Below, one piece after another: positions 50,501 to 58,838 of a DNA stretch of 64,000 bases. The stretch lies in the NCBI GenBank assembly GCA_951812925.1, contig OX638368.1:17051187-17115186 (forward strand), in the 5' to 3' direction. Position 1 is the first letter of the stretch; the number at the start of each line of letters is the position of its first letter. The translations under genes were made by a program, and so were the position numbers. Source of the stretch: Calliopum simillimum (taxonomy: Eukaryota; Arthropoda; Insecta; Diptera; Lauxaniidae). The notes below the pieces were generated by a model. That model did no database searches, was not told the DNA's origin, and saw only the letters and a list, made by a program, of their open reading frames with translations.

Positions 50501-50932
50501 AGTATACCTGTCATTGCCCCAAGCGAATGTGAACAGCGTGAACGCGAACATGATCAACAACAACAACAGCAACAACAACATCTAATGAGTGGCAATAAAA
50601 ATAATATAAGTACAACAACAGCAACAATAACAGGAAATCTTAGCAGTAGTAGTATGAATAATAATAATAGTAATAGTAGCGTTAGTAATAATAGTAGTAG
50701 TTGTAGTAATAGTAGTAATAGCATTAACAATCTAAGTAATAGTAATAATAATAACAATAGTAATCTGTTGAATGCTGTCGCCGCCGCCGCTGTCGTCAAT
50801 AATACATCAGCAGCAGCAACATCAAACATTGCTGTGCAACAGTCAAGTACAACAACGGCCGCAGCAGCCGCCGCCACCGCTGCACCACCACCAACAGCAG
50901 CAACGAATACAACAACAGCAGCCGTTGCGTAG
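32429..50932 (+). CDS. osa: Osa/ARID1 (BAF250) subunit of the BAP chromatin-remodelling complex, 5'-partial
   Basis: Twelve exons: 32429-32585, 32649-33125, 33191-33970, 34284-34459, 34529-34774, 38488-38704, 38858-39034, 42095-42232, 45529-45685, 45838-46051, 46118-46199 and 46914-50932. They total 6,840 nt, exactly 2,280 codons including the TAG. All introns are GT-AG. The protein matches Drosophila Osa throughout: ELIGQNSNDSSSGG at the start, a Pro/Gln/Gly-rich half, ARID at about residues 548-650, Osa/BAF250 C-terminal domains at about 1200-1970, and a Q/A/S/N/T-rich tail. Drosophila Osa is about 2,700 aa, so some 500 N-terminal residues must be encoded left of the window. The first exon here opens in phase 0 after an AG acceptor and has no own start codon. 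Known role: Osa is the trithorax-group subunit that directs the SWI/SNF (BAP) complex to target genes in the nucleus. Identity is secure; exon edges are inferred from reading frame and splice signals. Confidence 0.96.
32649..33125 (+). CDS. osa: osa coding exon, Gln/Pro/Gly-rich
   Basis: Starts AQNHPISRP and runs through Q- and P-rich, low-complexity sequence including PPPPPHMHGGYKMG. It is 477 nt with phase 1 at both ends, so skipping it would keep the frame. Its donor, GTTTGTG, is weak. Confidence 0.92.
33191..33970 (+). CDS. osa: osa coding exon, Pro/Gly/His-rich
   Basis: Contains SPRPLNYLKQHLQHKG and MGPPHHMGPPHGPTNMGPP, both hallmark stretches of fly Osa, and ends QQSTLSNASA. It is 780 nt, symmetric phase 1. 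Donor GTGAGC follows GCAG. Confidence 0.94.
34284..34459 (+). CDS. osa: osa coding exon before the ARID
   Basis: Encodes ASGEDPQCTTPKSRKNDPYG to NWSRTPASP, conserved with Drosophila. Acceptor ttttttag, donor GTAAAT; the exon ends in phase 0. Confidence 0.92.
34529..34774 (+). CDS. osa: osa coding exon, first half of the ARID domain
   Basis: Encodes KKSDSLCKLYEMDD, GWLDKLRAFMEERRTPI, PTISKQPLDLFRLYNYV and KERGGFLE. These are the first helices and loop of the AT-rich interaction domain, including the conserved W, FMEERR and GGF motifs. It is 246 nt with phase 0 at both ends. The acceptor reads TTTAGCAG, a NAGNAG tandem site; the Drosophila protein keeps the Gln, so 34529 was chosen over 34532. 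Confidence 0.95.
35313..35534. mobile_element. inverted-repeat MITE, copy 2, in osa intron
   Basis: Ends CAGGTTTTTTTCACTCCAAG and, inverted, CAGGTTTTCCACTTCAAG, both followed by TTAAACC. Same family as 28748-29059. Inserted in the intron that splits the ARID. Confidence 0.65.
36402..37133 (+). repeat. repeat B, copy 2, interrupted by a Harbinger-type element
   Basis: Inverted relative to 30421-30834. GTGCACAAAGTTAAAATTAT lies before, and GCCAGGTAAA after, the insertion at 36543-36856; in copy 1 these two stretches are joined. Confidence 0.7.
36543..36856. mobile_element. Harbinger-type MITE, 314 bp, TSD TAA
   Basis: Ends GGGCCGGTTTCACAATGT and, inverted, GGGCCGTTTTCACAATGT, flanked by TAA at 36540-36542 and 36857-36859. 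The interior has further CAGTTAA / TTAACTG inverted words. The empty partner at 30.7 kb supports insertion at this point. Confidence 0.82.
37421..37643 (+). repeat. repeat A, copy 2
   Basis: Direct copy of 30131-30353, begins ACACACAGTAAAAATTTTAA and ends AAGTGTGC. The two copies differ at many scattered positions, so both are old. Confidence 0.65.
38488..38704 (+). CDS. osa: osa coding exon, second half of the ARID domain
   Basis: Begins VTKSKTWKDIAGLLNIGASS and continues AYTLRKHYTKNLLTFE, the helix that contacts DNA in ARID proteins, then FDRGDIDPNPIIQQVEAG. Acceptor acaatag. It is separated from the first ARID exon by a 3.7-kb, transposon-rich intron. Confidence 0.95.
38858..39034 (+). 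CDS. osa: osa coding exon after the ARID
   Basis: Encodes GSSNSQDSFPAPGSAPN, YPGYPGGYPG and RPPSQSNTQTPHG. It is 177 nt, symmetric phase 1. Acceptor CTAGCAG is a second NAGNAG site. The 153-nt intron before it contains an in-frame stop, so its retention would truncate Osa. Confidence 0.9.
39527..39851. mobile_element. hairpin MITE in osa intron, about 325 bp
   Basis: Left CCCATAATTC, AAGATTTGAATTTACCG and GTAAAGTGCTGCC; right, inverted, CCCATTATTC, AAGATTTGAATTTGCCG and GTGAAGTGTTGCC. A CTGTCAAAC / GTTTGACAAC pair lies further in. Confidence 0.6.
39886..39981. repeat. 96-bp hairpin with 27-bp arms
   Basis: GTCGTTAAATATCAAAACTG, continuing CCTAAGT, is mirrored by ACTTAGGTAGTTTTGATATT, continuing TAACGAC, with one mismatch and a 42-nt spacer. 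Confidence 0.75.
40285..40717. mobile_element. inverted-repeat MITE, about 430 bp, in osa intron
   Basis: Left TACGTCGAGTACGTCACGTC then GTTTTTTTCAACTGAC; right, inverted, TACGTCGAGTACGTTACGTC then GTTTTTTTCAACTGAC. One difference in about 36 bp. The interior carries an A-run at 40499-40515. No target duplication found. Confidence 0.7.
42095..42232 (+). CDS. osa: osa coding exon, SNPFDDP motif
   Basis: Encodes GNNTQAATTGDNISVSNPFD and PPYQQGNTYPPVSRAQ. The ISVSNPFDDP block is conserved in fly Osa. It is 138 nt, symmetric phase 1. Acceptor ctactag, donor GTATTA (weak). Confidence 0.88.
43370..44790. repeat. dispersed repeat, interrupted copy (partner 12835-13255)
   Basis: Left part 43370-43645 and right part 44660-44790 match consecutive parts of the partner; the 1-kb element between them is absent there. 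Confidence 0.6.
43646..44659. mobile_element. nested inverted-repeat element, 1,014 bp, in osa intron
   Basis: Ends GCACACTGGGTCAAAATCC and, inverted, GCACACTAGTTCAAAATCC, both followed by TTAAAAGCTGG and AAAAGTC. It contains two diverged internal repeats (TTTTTGGGGTC.CTGATTA). No transposase frame. Confidence 0.72.
45529..45685 (+). CDS. osa: osa coding exon, Gly/Tyr/Gln-rich
   Basis: Encodes SPYPGQPGAYGQYGSGDQYN to MYPPYGPEGEA. Acceptor atttttag; donor GTGAGT after GC (phase 2). Confidence 0.9.
45838..46051 (+). CDS. osa: osa coding exon, Pro/Gly/Ala-rich
   Basis: Encodes PPPGSNTYGAPYGNRPYNQ to GQQEYYNRPPEQ. Acceptor ctttttag, donor GTGAGT; ends in phase 0. Confidence 0.9.
46118..46199 (+). 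CDS. osa: osa coding exon, short
   Basis: Encodes TPQPRRHPDFVKDSQPYPGY and NTRPQMYG. Acceptor cttgcag, donor GTAAGT after G (phase 1). Confidence 0.9.
46200..46913 (+). other. osa: osa intron, no element recognised
   Basis: AT-rich; donor GTAAGT, acceptor ttttttag. Nothing further supported. Confidence 0.5.
46914..50932 (+). CDS. osa: osa terminal coding exon, BAF250/Osa C-terminal domains and stop
   Basis: A 4-kb last exon. It opens GGWQGNTNQYRSQYPSAPSP, passes through Q/P-rich linker, then reaches the first conserved block at about 47690-47960 (PDSVEATTPVLYRRKRLNKA, DPWRLFMAMRSGLLTECTWA, an LxxLL in GLLTLLLEHF). An acidic and serine-rich spacer follows. The second block, about 48990-50000, is helical armadillo-like sequence typical of BAF250_C (SLARRCICLSNIFRNLTFVP, WWWDYLVSIRENML, SLDMLRRAAGTLLHLAKHPD). 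The last 300 residues are A/Q/S/N/T runs ending TTTAAVA, as in Drosophila Osa. Stop TAG at 50930. Confidence 0.96.
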
Positions 50933-53900
50933 TATACAATATTGCAAAGTTATCACAAACAACAGCAACAAAAACAACATTACAATGTTGATGATGATAA
51001 TAATGACAATTAGAAAGTTGACAATGTCTAATGACTTGAAGTAAAAAAAAAGATTTCGACCCGGTCCCATGTGTTATAGAAATGCGCTACTTTTTCTTCT
51101 TTTTTTTTTTTTTGTCACAAAAAAAAAATCAAAATATTGTTGAAAAATTTAAATGAAATTTGCGGTATGTAAATGTTATGATGAGCTTTTTGCCAGAGTA
51201 TAAGGATACAAAACAAAAATTAAAATATAAAATGATAATCATCCTATAATGAGTACCGGCCGAAAATCTTCCATTCATAGTAGCTACATTTCGCATGAGG
51301 AAAGAAACAAAAAGTTTATAATTCAGGGCAAAATTTTATTTCACAATAGGCGTGTTTGGTGCAGAAGTTTAACCCCTTATTCTTAGACCAATAAGACTGT
51401 CTACAGAAGGTATTCATTAAAACCCAATTGTTTTGTAAATTACAAATTGTCTGCACTCAAATCCGGCAAATGTTTCTTTCGTACTGAAAGCTCGCTTCAA
51501 AAAGTTGCAGTTTGAACGTTGTCACTTGACTGGTTTGTCTTCGGCACGACCGTTACAGATGGTCTGTGATCTTATGAACTTGCCAGCTAAGCTAAAATAT
51601 ATAGACGGGTTTCGGCTTCGTATTCCTCGTACAAAAATTAACCTGAAAAAAATATTCTCAATGTAGAGAATCTGCTATTTCTATCTTGCCTCTGAAAGGG
51701 CTAAGTGAAGGATTTTTATGTATTGGCAACTGTTATTAAAAGTTACCTCACGCTTATAGTGTAAATTGCTCATCACATTCTTCAATATGATGTTTTCTTT
51801 CTTCGACAAGAGAAACAAATGAATGAGAGGAAAAAACAATAATAATACAATTTCAATACAAATTTCTACAAGCAGCTTAGCTTAAACACAGAGAAAACGT
51901 GCAAAAATGTTTATGCTTGTGTGAAAATTCTTTTTGCATTATCTTAATCTGTAGAAAAAACCATATTTTTTCTTTTAAAAATCAAAAATTATGTAAACCA
52001 GTTTCTTCTTTAGCGCAAATATGTTGCTTTAAGAAAAATATTATCAAAATCAATTAAGCATATATTGCGCCATCGCGTTACTTAGGATTTTCACATAAAC
52101 AATTTTATATAAATAGTATAGATAATGCAAGTTTTTATTTATTTCAAGATCTTATAGATAGATCAAAAAGTTAAAATTTTAGAATACGTATAAACGTGAG
52201 ATAACTCGAAATATAACAAAAAACACTCGCCTATCTTAAGTTCATGGCATGATGATCAGAAACAGACAACGTAACTTATGCGTTTCAACACACTGGCTTT
52301 GACGAATTAGTTTTTCTTTTTATTATTATTATTTATTTCGTATGTGTCCGCTTGAGCAAAGTTTAGCAGCTATTTTTATTTACATATACATATTGTAATA
52401 TTTTTGTGACAAAGAAAAAAAATCTCCAATAGAGATTGCCCGCGAGCTTGTATAAATCCAATCCCTTCAGTTAATTGTAGATAAAATAATATTTCTTTGA
52501 AAATTTCTAAAGCTATAAAAAAATTAAGATTTTCGTTTGCGCAAATGATAATATCAATCTGTTTTGTAACACATTTTAAAAAAGTGTTTTATAATTTAAC
52601 TTGATTTGTGTGCTGAAATTTAAAAAATAAAGCATTTTGTTTCTTACAGAAATCTTAAGTTTCTCTATGCTATATAAAACTTCTCAATTGTAATATATTG
52701 CTAATTTCCTGTTGTTTATGTTTTTGTTTTTAAATTTGCGCTTTTATTTCATAATGTTTTGTTTATCAATCGAATTGTCCTAGACAAATTTTAGTTAACA
52801 GAAGGAAAAAATATAAAAACTATATAAAAAAAATGAATAAAAACAAATTAGTTCAAGCAAATATTGTAATTATTAATAAAAAAAAAAAATTGCTGAAACA
52901 AAGTATACCAAAATCTTAAATTTTATGAAAAAACAAATATGTAGTTAAAATATTACTGCAACATGCAATGCAAAATTTAATATATTCTTAAAAAAAAGTC
53001 TCATGTGTATAGTTGTACAATATATTAAAATTTTATTCCAATTGAAATTTAAAAATGTTTGCAAAATACATACATAAACATACCTATATATATTACAAAA
53101 AAAAAAAAATAAAGAAAAGTACATAAACCAGAAAAATAAGACATTTGAAAAAAAAATATATAAATTCCTACTTAGCATTAAAAAACCAATAATTTAATAA
53201 TGTTGCCTATTGGGGCAAAGTATGTATATTTTTCCTGTCTAAATGTTGTTTTTATCCAAAATTGAATAAACGAAAAGTAAAAACATTAACACAAAAATTT
53301 AATTGGATTATCGTGTACGTACATACATATATATTAGTATATGTTTTATAAAATACAAAAATAGAAACAAGAAAAACACAACTTTAACTTTTACATAAAA
53401 CATTAGTCACAAGTTAAAGTCCAAACCAAAAAAAAAAAAAAAAATGAACTATGTTTTTATAAAAAATATGTATTTATATTATATCAATTTCTTGCGTAAA
53501 AAAGAAATTGTTAACACGGATTACACGAATATTTGATAAACAAAACACAAGGAAACACAATAAAGCATGTAGCAATTAAAAAAAAAATACTTAAAAATTT
53601 CTCTGACTAAACAAACTCGTGCAAACAGTAAAAATCTATTATTTATAGTAGCTAAGCTATGACCTATCTTTTGGCAGTCATGGTTATTTTACGTATTATT
53701 TTATAGTAAGCTCAAATTGAGAATAAATGTCTAGCAGTTTGCACATACTTATTTGCAACAAAGCGTAAATTAATATGCAACAATTCGTTGCAGAACATCA
53801 GTCTTCTGTGCAGGATTTGGTATCGGTCTTCCGGATACGTGCTGGTGGTACACGCTAAGGACTATATAAAGAAGAGTGCAAAATCACATAAAAACGATAA

Positions 53901-54079
53901 AGAAGTTTCACCCAGGAATACTGGAAAATTTGTTTTTTTAGTCATTTTTCTTAAGTCGACATAAGCTACTTTGGTTTGTTGTCATAATTATGATAAAGAT
54001 GATTATTTAAATTGAAATGCTTTGTGGGAATAATTGCGGCTACTACAAGTATTTGTATACAGAATATGTCGAAAGATGC
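50933..54079 (+). other. osa: osa 3' UTR and downstream AT-rich DNA
   Basis: Follows the TAG at 50930. AATAAA words occur near 52626, 52876, 53268 and 53560, so the 3' UTR could exceed 2 kb. I cannot choose the used site. No other gene seen. Confidence 0.5.
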
Positions 54080-54400
54080 TTTTTGGTTAAACTCTAATTT
54101 TCTTGGTTAAGCTCTATCCTTCTTGGTTAAACTCTTATTCTTTCTTCTTGGTTAAACTCTTATTCTTCTTGGTTAAACCCTTATTCTTCTTGGTTAAACA
54201 CTTATTCTTCTTGGTTAAACTCTATTCTCCTTGGTAAAACTCTATTCTTCTTGGTTAAACTCTATTCTTCTTGGTTAAACTCTATTCTCCTTGGTAAAAC
54301 TCTATTCATCTTTGTTAAAATCTATTATTTTTGCTTAAACTCTATTCTTCATGGTTAAATTTTAGTGTTATGGTTAAACTTTATTCTTCTTGGTTAAATT
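54080..54400. repeat. 20-bp minisatellite, about 16 copies
   Basis: Unit TTGGTTAAACTCTATTCTTC with small changes (GGTAAAAC, TTTGTTAAAA, CTTAAAC). Copies are 20-25 bp apart. Sits 3.1 kb after the osa stop. Confidence 0.9.
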
Positions 54401-54636
54401 CTAACGTGCTTTTAAGTCCCCATTTAGTCGAAGAAGCGAAGCACGTTGGGGGAAGATAGAGGTGTTTTTGTTTAACATGAAACACGCTTTGTGTTTGTCA
54501 TTTGTAAAAAGAAACGTACAAACAAGTTGAAACGCGAATGCATCATCAAAAGAAAATTGAAAATGTTTTTTTATGCAAATGTTTCCTCGGCGAAATCGAG
54601 ACATACGATAAATTTGCATGAAATAAATTATAAATT

Positions 54637-54637
<1 letters not shown>

Positions 54638-54671
<34 letters not shown>
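54638..54671. repeat. 34-nt poly-T tract
   Basis: Uninterrupted T run. It could be the 3' tail of a minus-strand retroposed copy or simple slippage. Confidence 0.85.
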
Positions 54672-56047
54672 CAATGCTAAAATTCAAATAATTTGTCACT
54701 TGACCTGACCTATCTTTTAAAGATCTAAAAAAAAATTTATTTTTCTTTGCACACGACGACTGAAAAGCTTTATCATTTAAGACGATAAGAATCGAGTAAC
54801 TGATTTTCCACTGCTAACATCTTAAAAGTTAAGACATGATTGAAAATTTTTGTTTGCAAGCTAAAATGTTTTGACTTCTTAATAAAAAATTGCAATCGCT
54901 TGAATAACTATTGACTTTCATTCAATTTATTCGTTTTGTCATACATACATAATAAGACTAATCATTTTCTCTAAAAAAAATCTCCAGGGTAGAGTTTTAA
55001 AAAAACTATTTTTCCATTAAAATTTTACTTTGACAAAACACAAACTAATGCTTATCAGATTGAAGTTTGTAAGTTTCCTGAGGACTTTTCGAAAGTGCAA
55101 AAATCTTTTGCTTTTATTCAAAACAAGATGTTAAGGGTGGTTTATTTTCGTTCTTTGAAATTAAACACAAAACGAGTTTTATAAAGGGGCGCAATTGTGT
55201 ATGTGTGTAGCAAACCTATCATTCTGCATATTTTGGCACATTGAATTCAATATCCTGTGCAGAGTGAATGTTAAATTTAATTTAATTTACTTTCAAAAAT
55301 AATACAAGGTTGCTGACATTTGAATTCATGCGTTAAGAACTCAATTTCGTTGCATTTTAAGATATTTCTTACTTTGTTGCTTGCTTTAAAACAATACGTA
55401 GTTCTTATAAATGGTTGTTTAAAAATCAGCATAAAACTGTGGCTTCTTTTTACAGAATCATTGTATAGCCAAAAAAAAAAACAACTTATATGTACACTTA
55501 CCAGCATGTAATGGTTGCTTTCAAAAAACTTTCTTTATACATATAACAACACTTGTGCAACCATATGCATTTGAATACAATATAAAATATAAATCAAATA
55601 TAAATGTATATGAAATTAAGAAAACGAAGAATAATTATAACTCTTATATACAAATTATAAACTAATATAGTCTGTATAAAACTAAGATTTGTTAAAATAT
55701 ACATAAATATTAACAAGTCTCGCTACTATATATTATTACGAAATGCTTAAAGAAAAACTTAAAATTAAATGATTGAAAAATTAAACTCAAAACAATTCGA
55801 CTTTCAAATTAAAAGTTAAATTAAATAGCAAAAAAAAAAATATAAATGAAATGGTAAAGCATAAAATTTTAACTTAACAAAATGTATAATATTTATAATA
55901 ACGAATAAAAAAGCATTAAACTCAATAGAAATAAAATATAAAGAAAAAAACACACTGATATACAGAGACATCAATATGTAATGCATGAATTTCTCAAATC
56001 TTTAATGTTTAATTTTAAATTAACTTAACGAATAAATATAACGCACT
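54672..56047. other. AT-rich intergenic DNA, no gene seen
   Basis: Very AT-rich up to the assembly gap; no supported frame. Confidence 0.5.
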
Positions 56048-56247
56048 NNNNNNNNNNNNNNNNNNNNNNNNNNNNNNNNNNNNNNNNNNNNNNNNNNNNN
56101 NNNNNNNNNNNNNNNNNNNNNNNNNNNNNNNNNNNNNNNNNNNNNNNNNNNNNNNNNNNNNNNNNNNNNNNNNNNNNNNNNNNNNNNNNNNNNNNNNNNN
56201 NNNNNNNNNNNNNNNNNNNNNNNNNNNNNNNNNNNNNNNNNNNNNNN
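56048..56247. other. assembly gap, exactly 200 N
   Basis: Fixed-size N block. The 148-bp tandem array begins directly on its right edge, so the gap probably hides more array copies. Confidence 0.98.
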
Positions 56248-57195
56248 GTTTTAAAGTGCCGTTTCTTTGAAGCGTTAAAAAGTAGGCGTGGCATTGTCCG
56301 ATCACGCCCCCTTTTTGGTCAACGGATGATAATTATGTGGAGCACCTACCTATCAAATTTCATCGAAATAGCTCGTATATTTTAGGAGATATAGCGTTTT
56401 AAATTGCCGATTCTTTGAAGCGTTAAAAAGTAGGCGTGGCATTGTCTGATCACGCCCACTTTTTGGTCAGCGGATGATAATTATGTGGAGCACCTACCTA
56501 TCAAATTTCATCGAAATAGCTCGTATATTTTAGGAGATATAGCGTTTTAAAGTGCCGATTCTTTGAAGCGTTAAAAAGTAGGCGTGGCATTGTCCGATCA
56601 CGCCCCCTTTTTGGTCAGCGGATGATAATTATGTGGAGCACCTACCTATCAAATTTCATCGAAATAGCTCGTATATTTTAGGAGATATAGCGTTTTAAAG
56701 TGCCGATTCTTTGAAGCGTTGAAAAGTAGGCGTGGCATTGTCCGATCACGCCCCCTTTTTGGTCAGCGGATGATAATTATGTGGAGCACCTACCTACCAA
56801 ATTTCATCGAAATAGCTCGTGTATTTAAGGAGATACAGCGTTTTAAAGTGCCGATTCTTTGAATCGTTAAAAAGTAGGCGTGGCATTGTCCGATCACGCC
56901 CACTTTTTGGTCAGCGGATGATAATTATGTGGAGCACCTACCTACCACATTTCATCGAAATAGCTCGTATATTTTAGGAGATATAGCGTTTTAAAGTGCC
57001 GATTCTTTGAAGCGTTAATAAGTAGGCGTGGCATTGTCCGATCACGCCCACTTTTTGGTCAGCGGATGCTAATTATGTGGAGCACCTACCTACCAAATTT
57101 CATGTAAATAGCGTCCATAGTTTTCGAGATATAACGTGTTAAATTTTTTTTCGATCAATCGTTAAATAGTGGGCGTGGCATATCCGTACTATCTC
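56248..57195. repeat. 148-bp tandem array, six copies plus a decayed one
   Basis: Each unit reads GCCGATTCTTTGAAGCGTTA, AAAAGTAGGCGTGGCATTGT, CCGATCACGCCC, GGATGATAATTATGTGGAGC, ACCTACCTA, AAATTTCATCGAAATAGCTC and GGAGATATAGCGTTTTAA. Units start near 56258, 56406, 56552, 56702, 56851 and 56998 and differ by a few bases. The last, near 57140, is diverged. Confidence 0.93.
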
Positions 57196-57197
57196 AA

Positions 57198-57360
57198 ATG
57201 GGGTACGAAAAGTACGAAGTACGAGGTACGAAAAGTACGAAGTACGAGGTACGAAAAGTACGAAGTATGAGGTACGAAAAGTACGAAGTACGAGGTACGA
57301 AATGTACGAGGTACGAAAAGTACGAGGTACGAATAGTACGAAGTTCGTATCAAAAGTACG
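57198..57360. repeat. GTACGA minisatellite
   Basis: GGTACGAAAAGTACGAAGTA is repeated about six times with shortened variants, next to the 148-bp array. Confidence 0.9.
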
Positions 57361-57447
57361 AACTTTACCAAATTCACGTACCTGTGCGAACCTCAAATTC
57401 ACGTGAATTGGAGGTACGTGATTTCGTACCTTTAAAGTACGAAGTTC

Positions 57448-57471
57448 GTACTCACGTGATCACGTGAGTAC
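57448..57471. repeat. perfect 24-bp palindrome with two CACGTG cores
   Basis: Half-site GTACTCACGTGA followed directly by its exact reverse complement. It ends the GTAC-rich segment. Confidence 0.9.
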
Positions 57472-57489
57472 ACACCAGAGTCCAATAAA

Positions 57490-57955
57490 TAGTCGACAAC
57501 ATCGACTATTTTGAGGAAGGCAGAACCATCACGGGCGACTATGTAGCAGCGTTATTGGACCGTTTCAACAATGAAATGTAGACAAAACGGCCGCTTATGG
57601 AAAGAAAAAGTGTTTTTTCACCACGACAATGCACAGGCTCATTCATCGCTCAAAGCAATGACAAAATTGAACGAAGTGCTGCCCCACCCACTGTATTCTA
57701 CACACTTGGCTCCCAGCGACTATTATTTGTTTCCAAACTTGAAAAGATGTCGATTTTTTTTTTTTATTCAAATGCGAAGGTCAAGTTCGAAACTGATGCC
57801 TATTTTGAGAGCCTCGACGTCGACTACTATAAAAAATGGTATCGAAATGTTGGAGGATCGTTGGATGAAGTGTATCTCCCTCGAAAGGAACTATGTTGAA
57901 GAATAAAATCCATTTTATGAAAAAGTTTGTTTTCATAATTTTTCCCGGAACTTTT
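57490..57955 (+). pseudogene. mariner (DD34D) transposase relic, 3' part
   Basis: YFEEGRTITGDYVAALLDRF, a stop, then RPLMERKSVF. A shift leads to FFHHDNAQAHSSLKAM and YSTHLAPSDYYLFPNLK (second and third catalytic Asp), then KFETDAYFESL in another frame, and back to NGIEMLEDRWMKCI with NYVEE at the end. The first half of the transposase is missing. At least one stop and two or three shifts. Confidence 0.82.
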
Positions 57956-58251
57956 TGAAGCATGAAGTATTTTAAATTGGTTCAGTGCCACCGTATTGCT
58001 GAGAATATATTACTACATGCTATTTGAAACGCTTCAGTAGCAGTCAAAAAAGATTTTGTAGATGTAATTGAAATGTTTAAGATTTTAAATTGCAAATATT
58101 TCTTAACATTACTATTTGAGAATAAGGTTTACAAATTTAAATTCAAAATACTTAAGACAAAAATACATATTAGTTGAACTTAGCCTAGGTATTCGAAATA
58201 TAGACATGTGCTGCTTCCCACACATGTTTGCAGATGACACATACTTATAAT

Positions 58252-58838
58252 TTATTTATTCTTCTTTCCACCAACTTTACGATATGGTACAGGCTCGACA
58301 ACTGCATTTCCTTTACTATGATATTTGGTTGATATGCGGTTGATAAAGTATAGTGCCACAATAGAGAATAAGATACTGTATAAAAGATATGAATCAGTCA
58401 AGCTGCTATTTACGATTTCTTAAATTATCGCTTACCAGGTGGTTGCACAAACTCGATGTACCATGCCACAGGAAATCACTGCAAATATTAGAGAAAATGC
58501 TATCTCTGGAATTAATACAGCTTGGAAATCTGGACCAAACATAACCATCTCAATGTTTGACACAGACGTTAATCCGAAAACAAATAGCCAAGAGCCAGCG
58601 AAACCACCGAGGATTATATTCATAGGGGTAGCAATAAAAAAGGCATTGAAAAATCGCAATAATGCGAATATAACGACACTGATGATAGATGAGATCACAG
58701 CCGAAACCAATGAACTTCTTTCTGCTGCCGTTGCAACTATAGAAATATTTACGTTTATGTTTATATCCACATCAAAATCGACTAAAAAGTTCGTATAAAT
58801 TTAATACTTTATATATAATAATTTTTTTTCTTACCCAT
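58252..58838 (-). CDS. Krtcap2: KRTCAP2-type subunit of the oligosaccharyltransferase complex
   Basis: Three coding exons: 58838-58835 (ATGG only), 58736-58436 and 58375-58252. Donors GTAAG, acceptors ctatag and atacag; 429 nt, 142 aa plus stop. The product begins MVATAAERSSLVSAV and carries the family core LGGFAGSWLFVFGLTSVSN, then MVMFGPDFQAVLIPEI and GMVHRVCATTCILFS. Four hydrophobic stretches (about residues 10-30, 41-63, 77-96, 101-116) fit a small ER membrane protein. The C-terminus GGKKNK ends in a KKxx-type ER retrieval signal. Known role: KRTCAP2 joins the STT3A form of oligosaccharyltransferase at the ER translocon for N-glycosylation. Length is close to the human 136 aa. AATAAA overlaps the stop codon. 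Confidence 0.93.

Noticed and set aside
50222..50877. Leu/Cys/Val-rich minus-strand frames opposite the Osa tail
   Set aside because: They are antisense readings of CAG/CAA/GCA repeats in the real osa exon.
56248..57195. CRISPR-like regular repeats
   Set aside because: Units are 148 bp and contiguous with no unique spacers, in a eukaryotic genome: a satellite array.
57139..57467. Frames with repeated YEVRGTK / YLVLRTFRTS peptides on both strands
   Set aside because: They are translations of the GTACGA minisatellite.
58432..58770. Start of the KRTCAP2-type protein at the MDININ ATG
   Set aside because: It gives a non-conserved N-terminus lying before a good acceptor (ctatag); splicing from ATGG at 58838 gives MVATAAERSS, which fits the family.
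58439..58798. 119-codon plus-strand frame
   Set aside because: Antisense to the KRTCAP2-type exon, whose minus-strand reading matches a known family.
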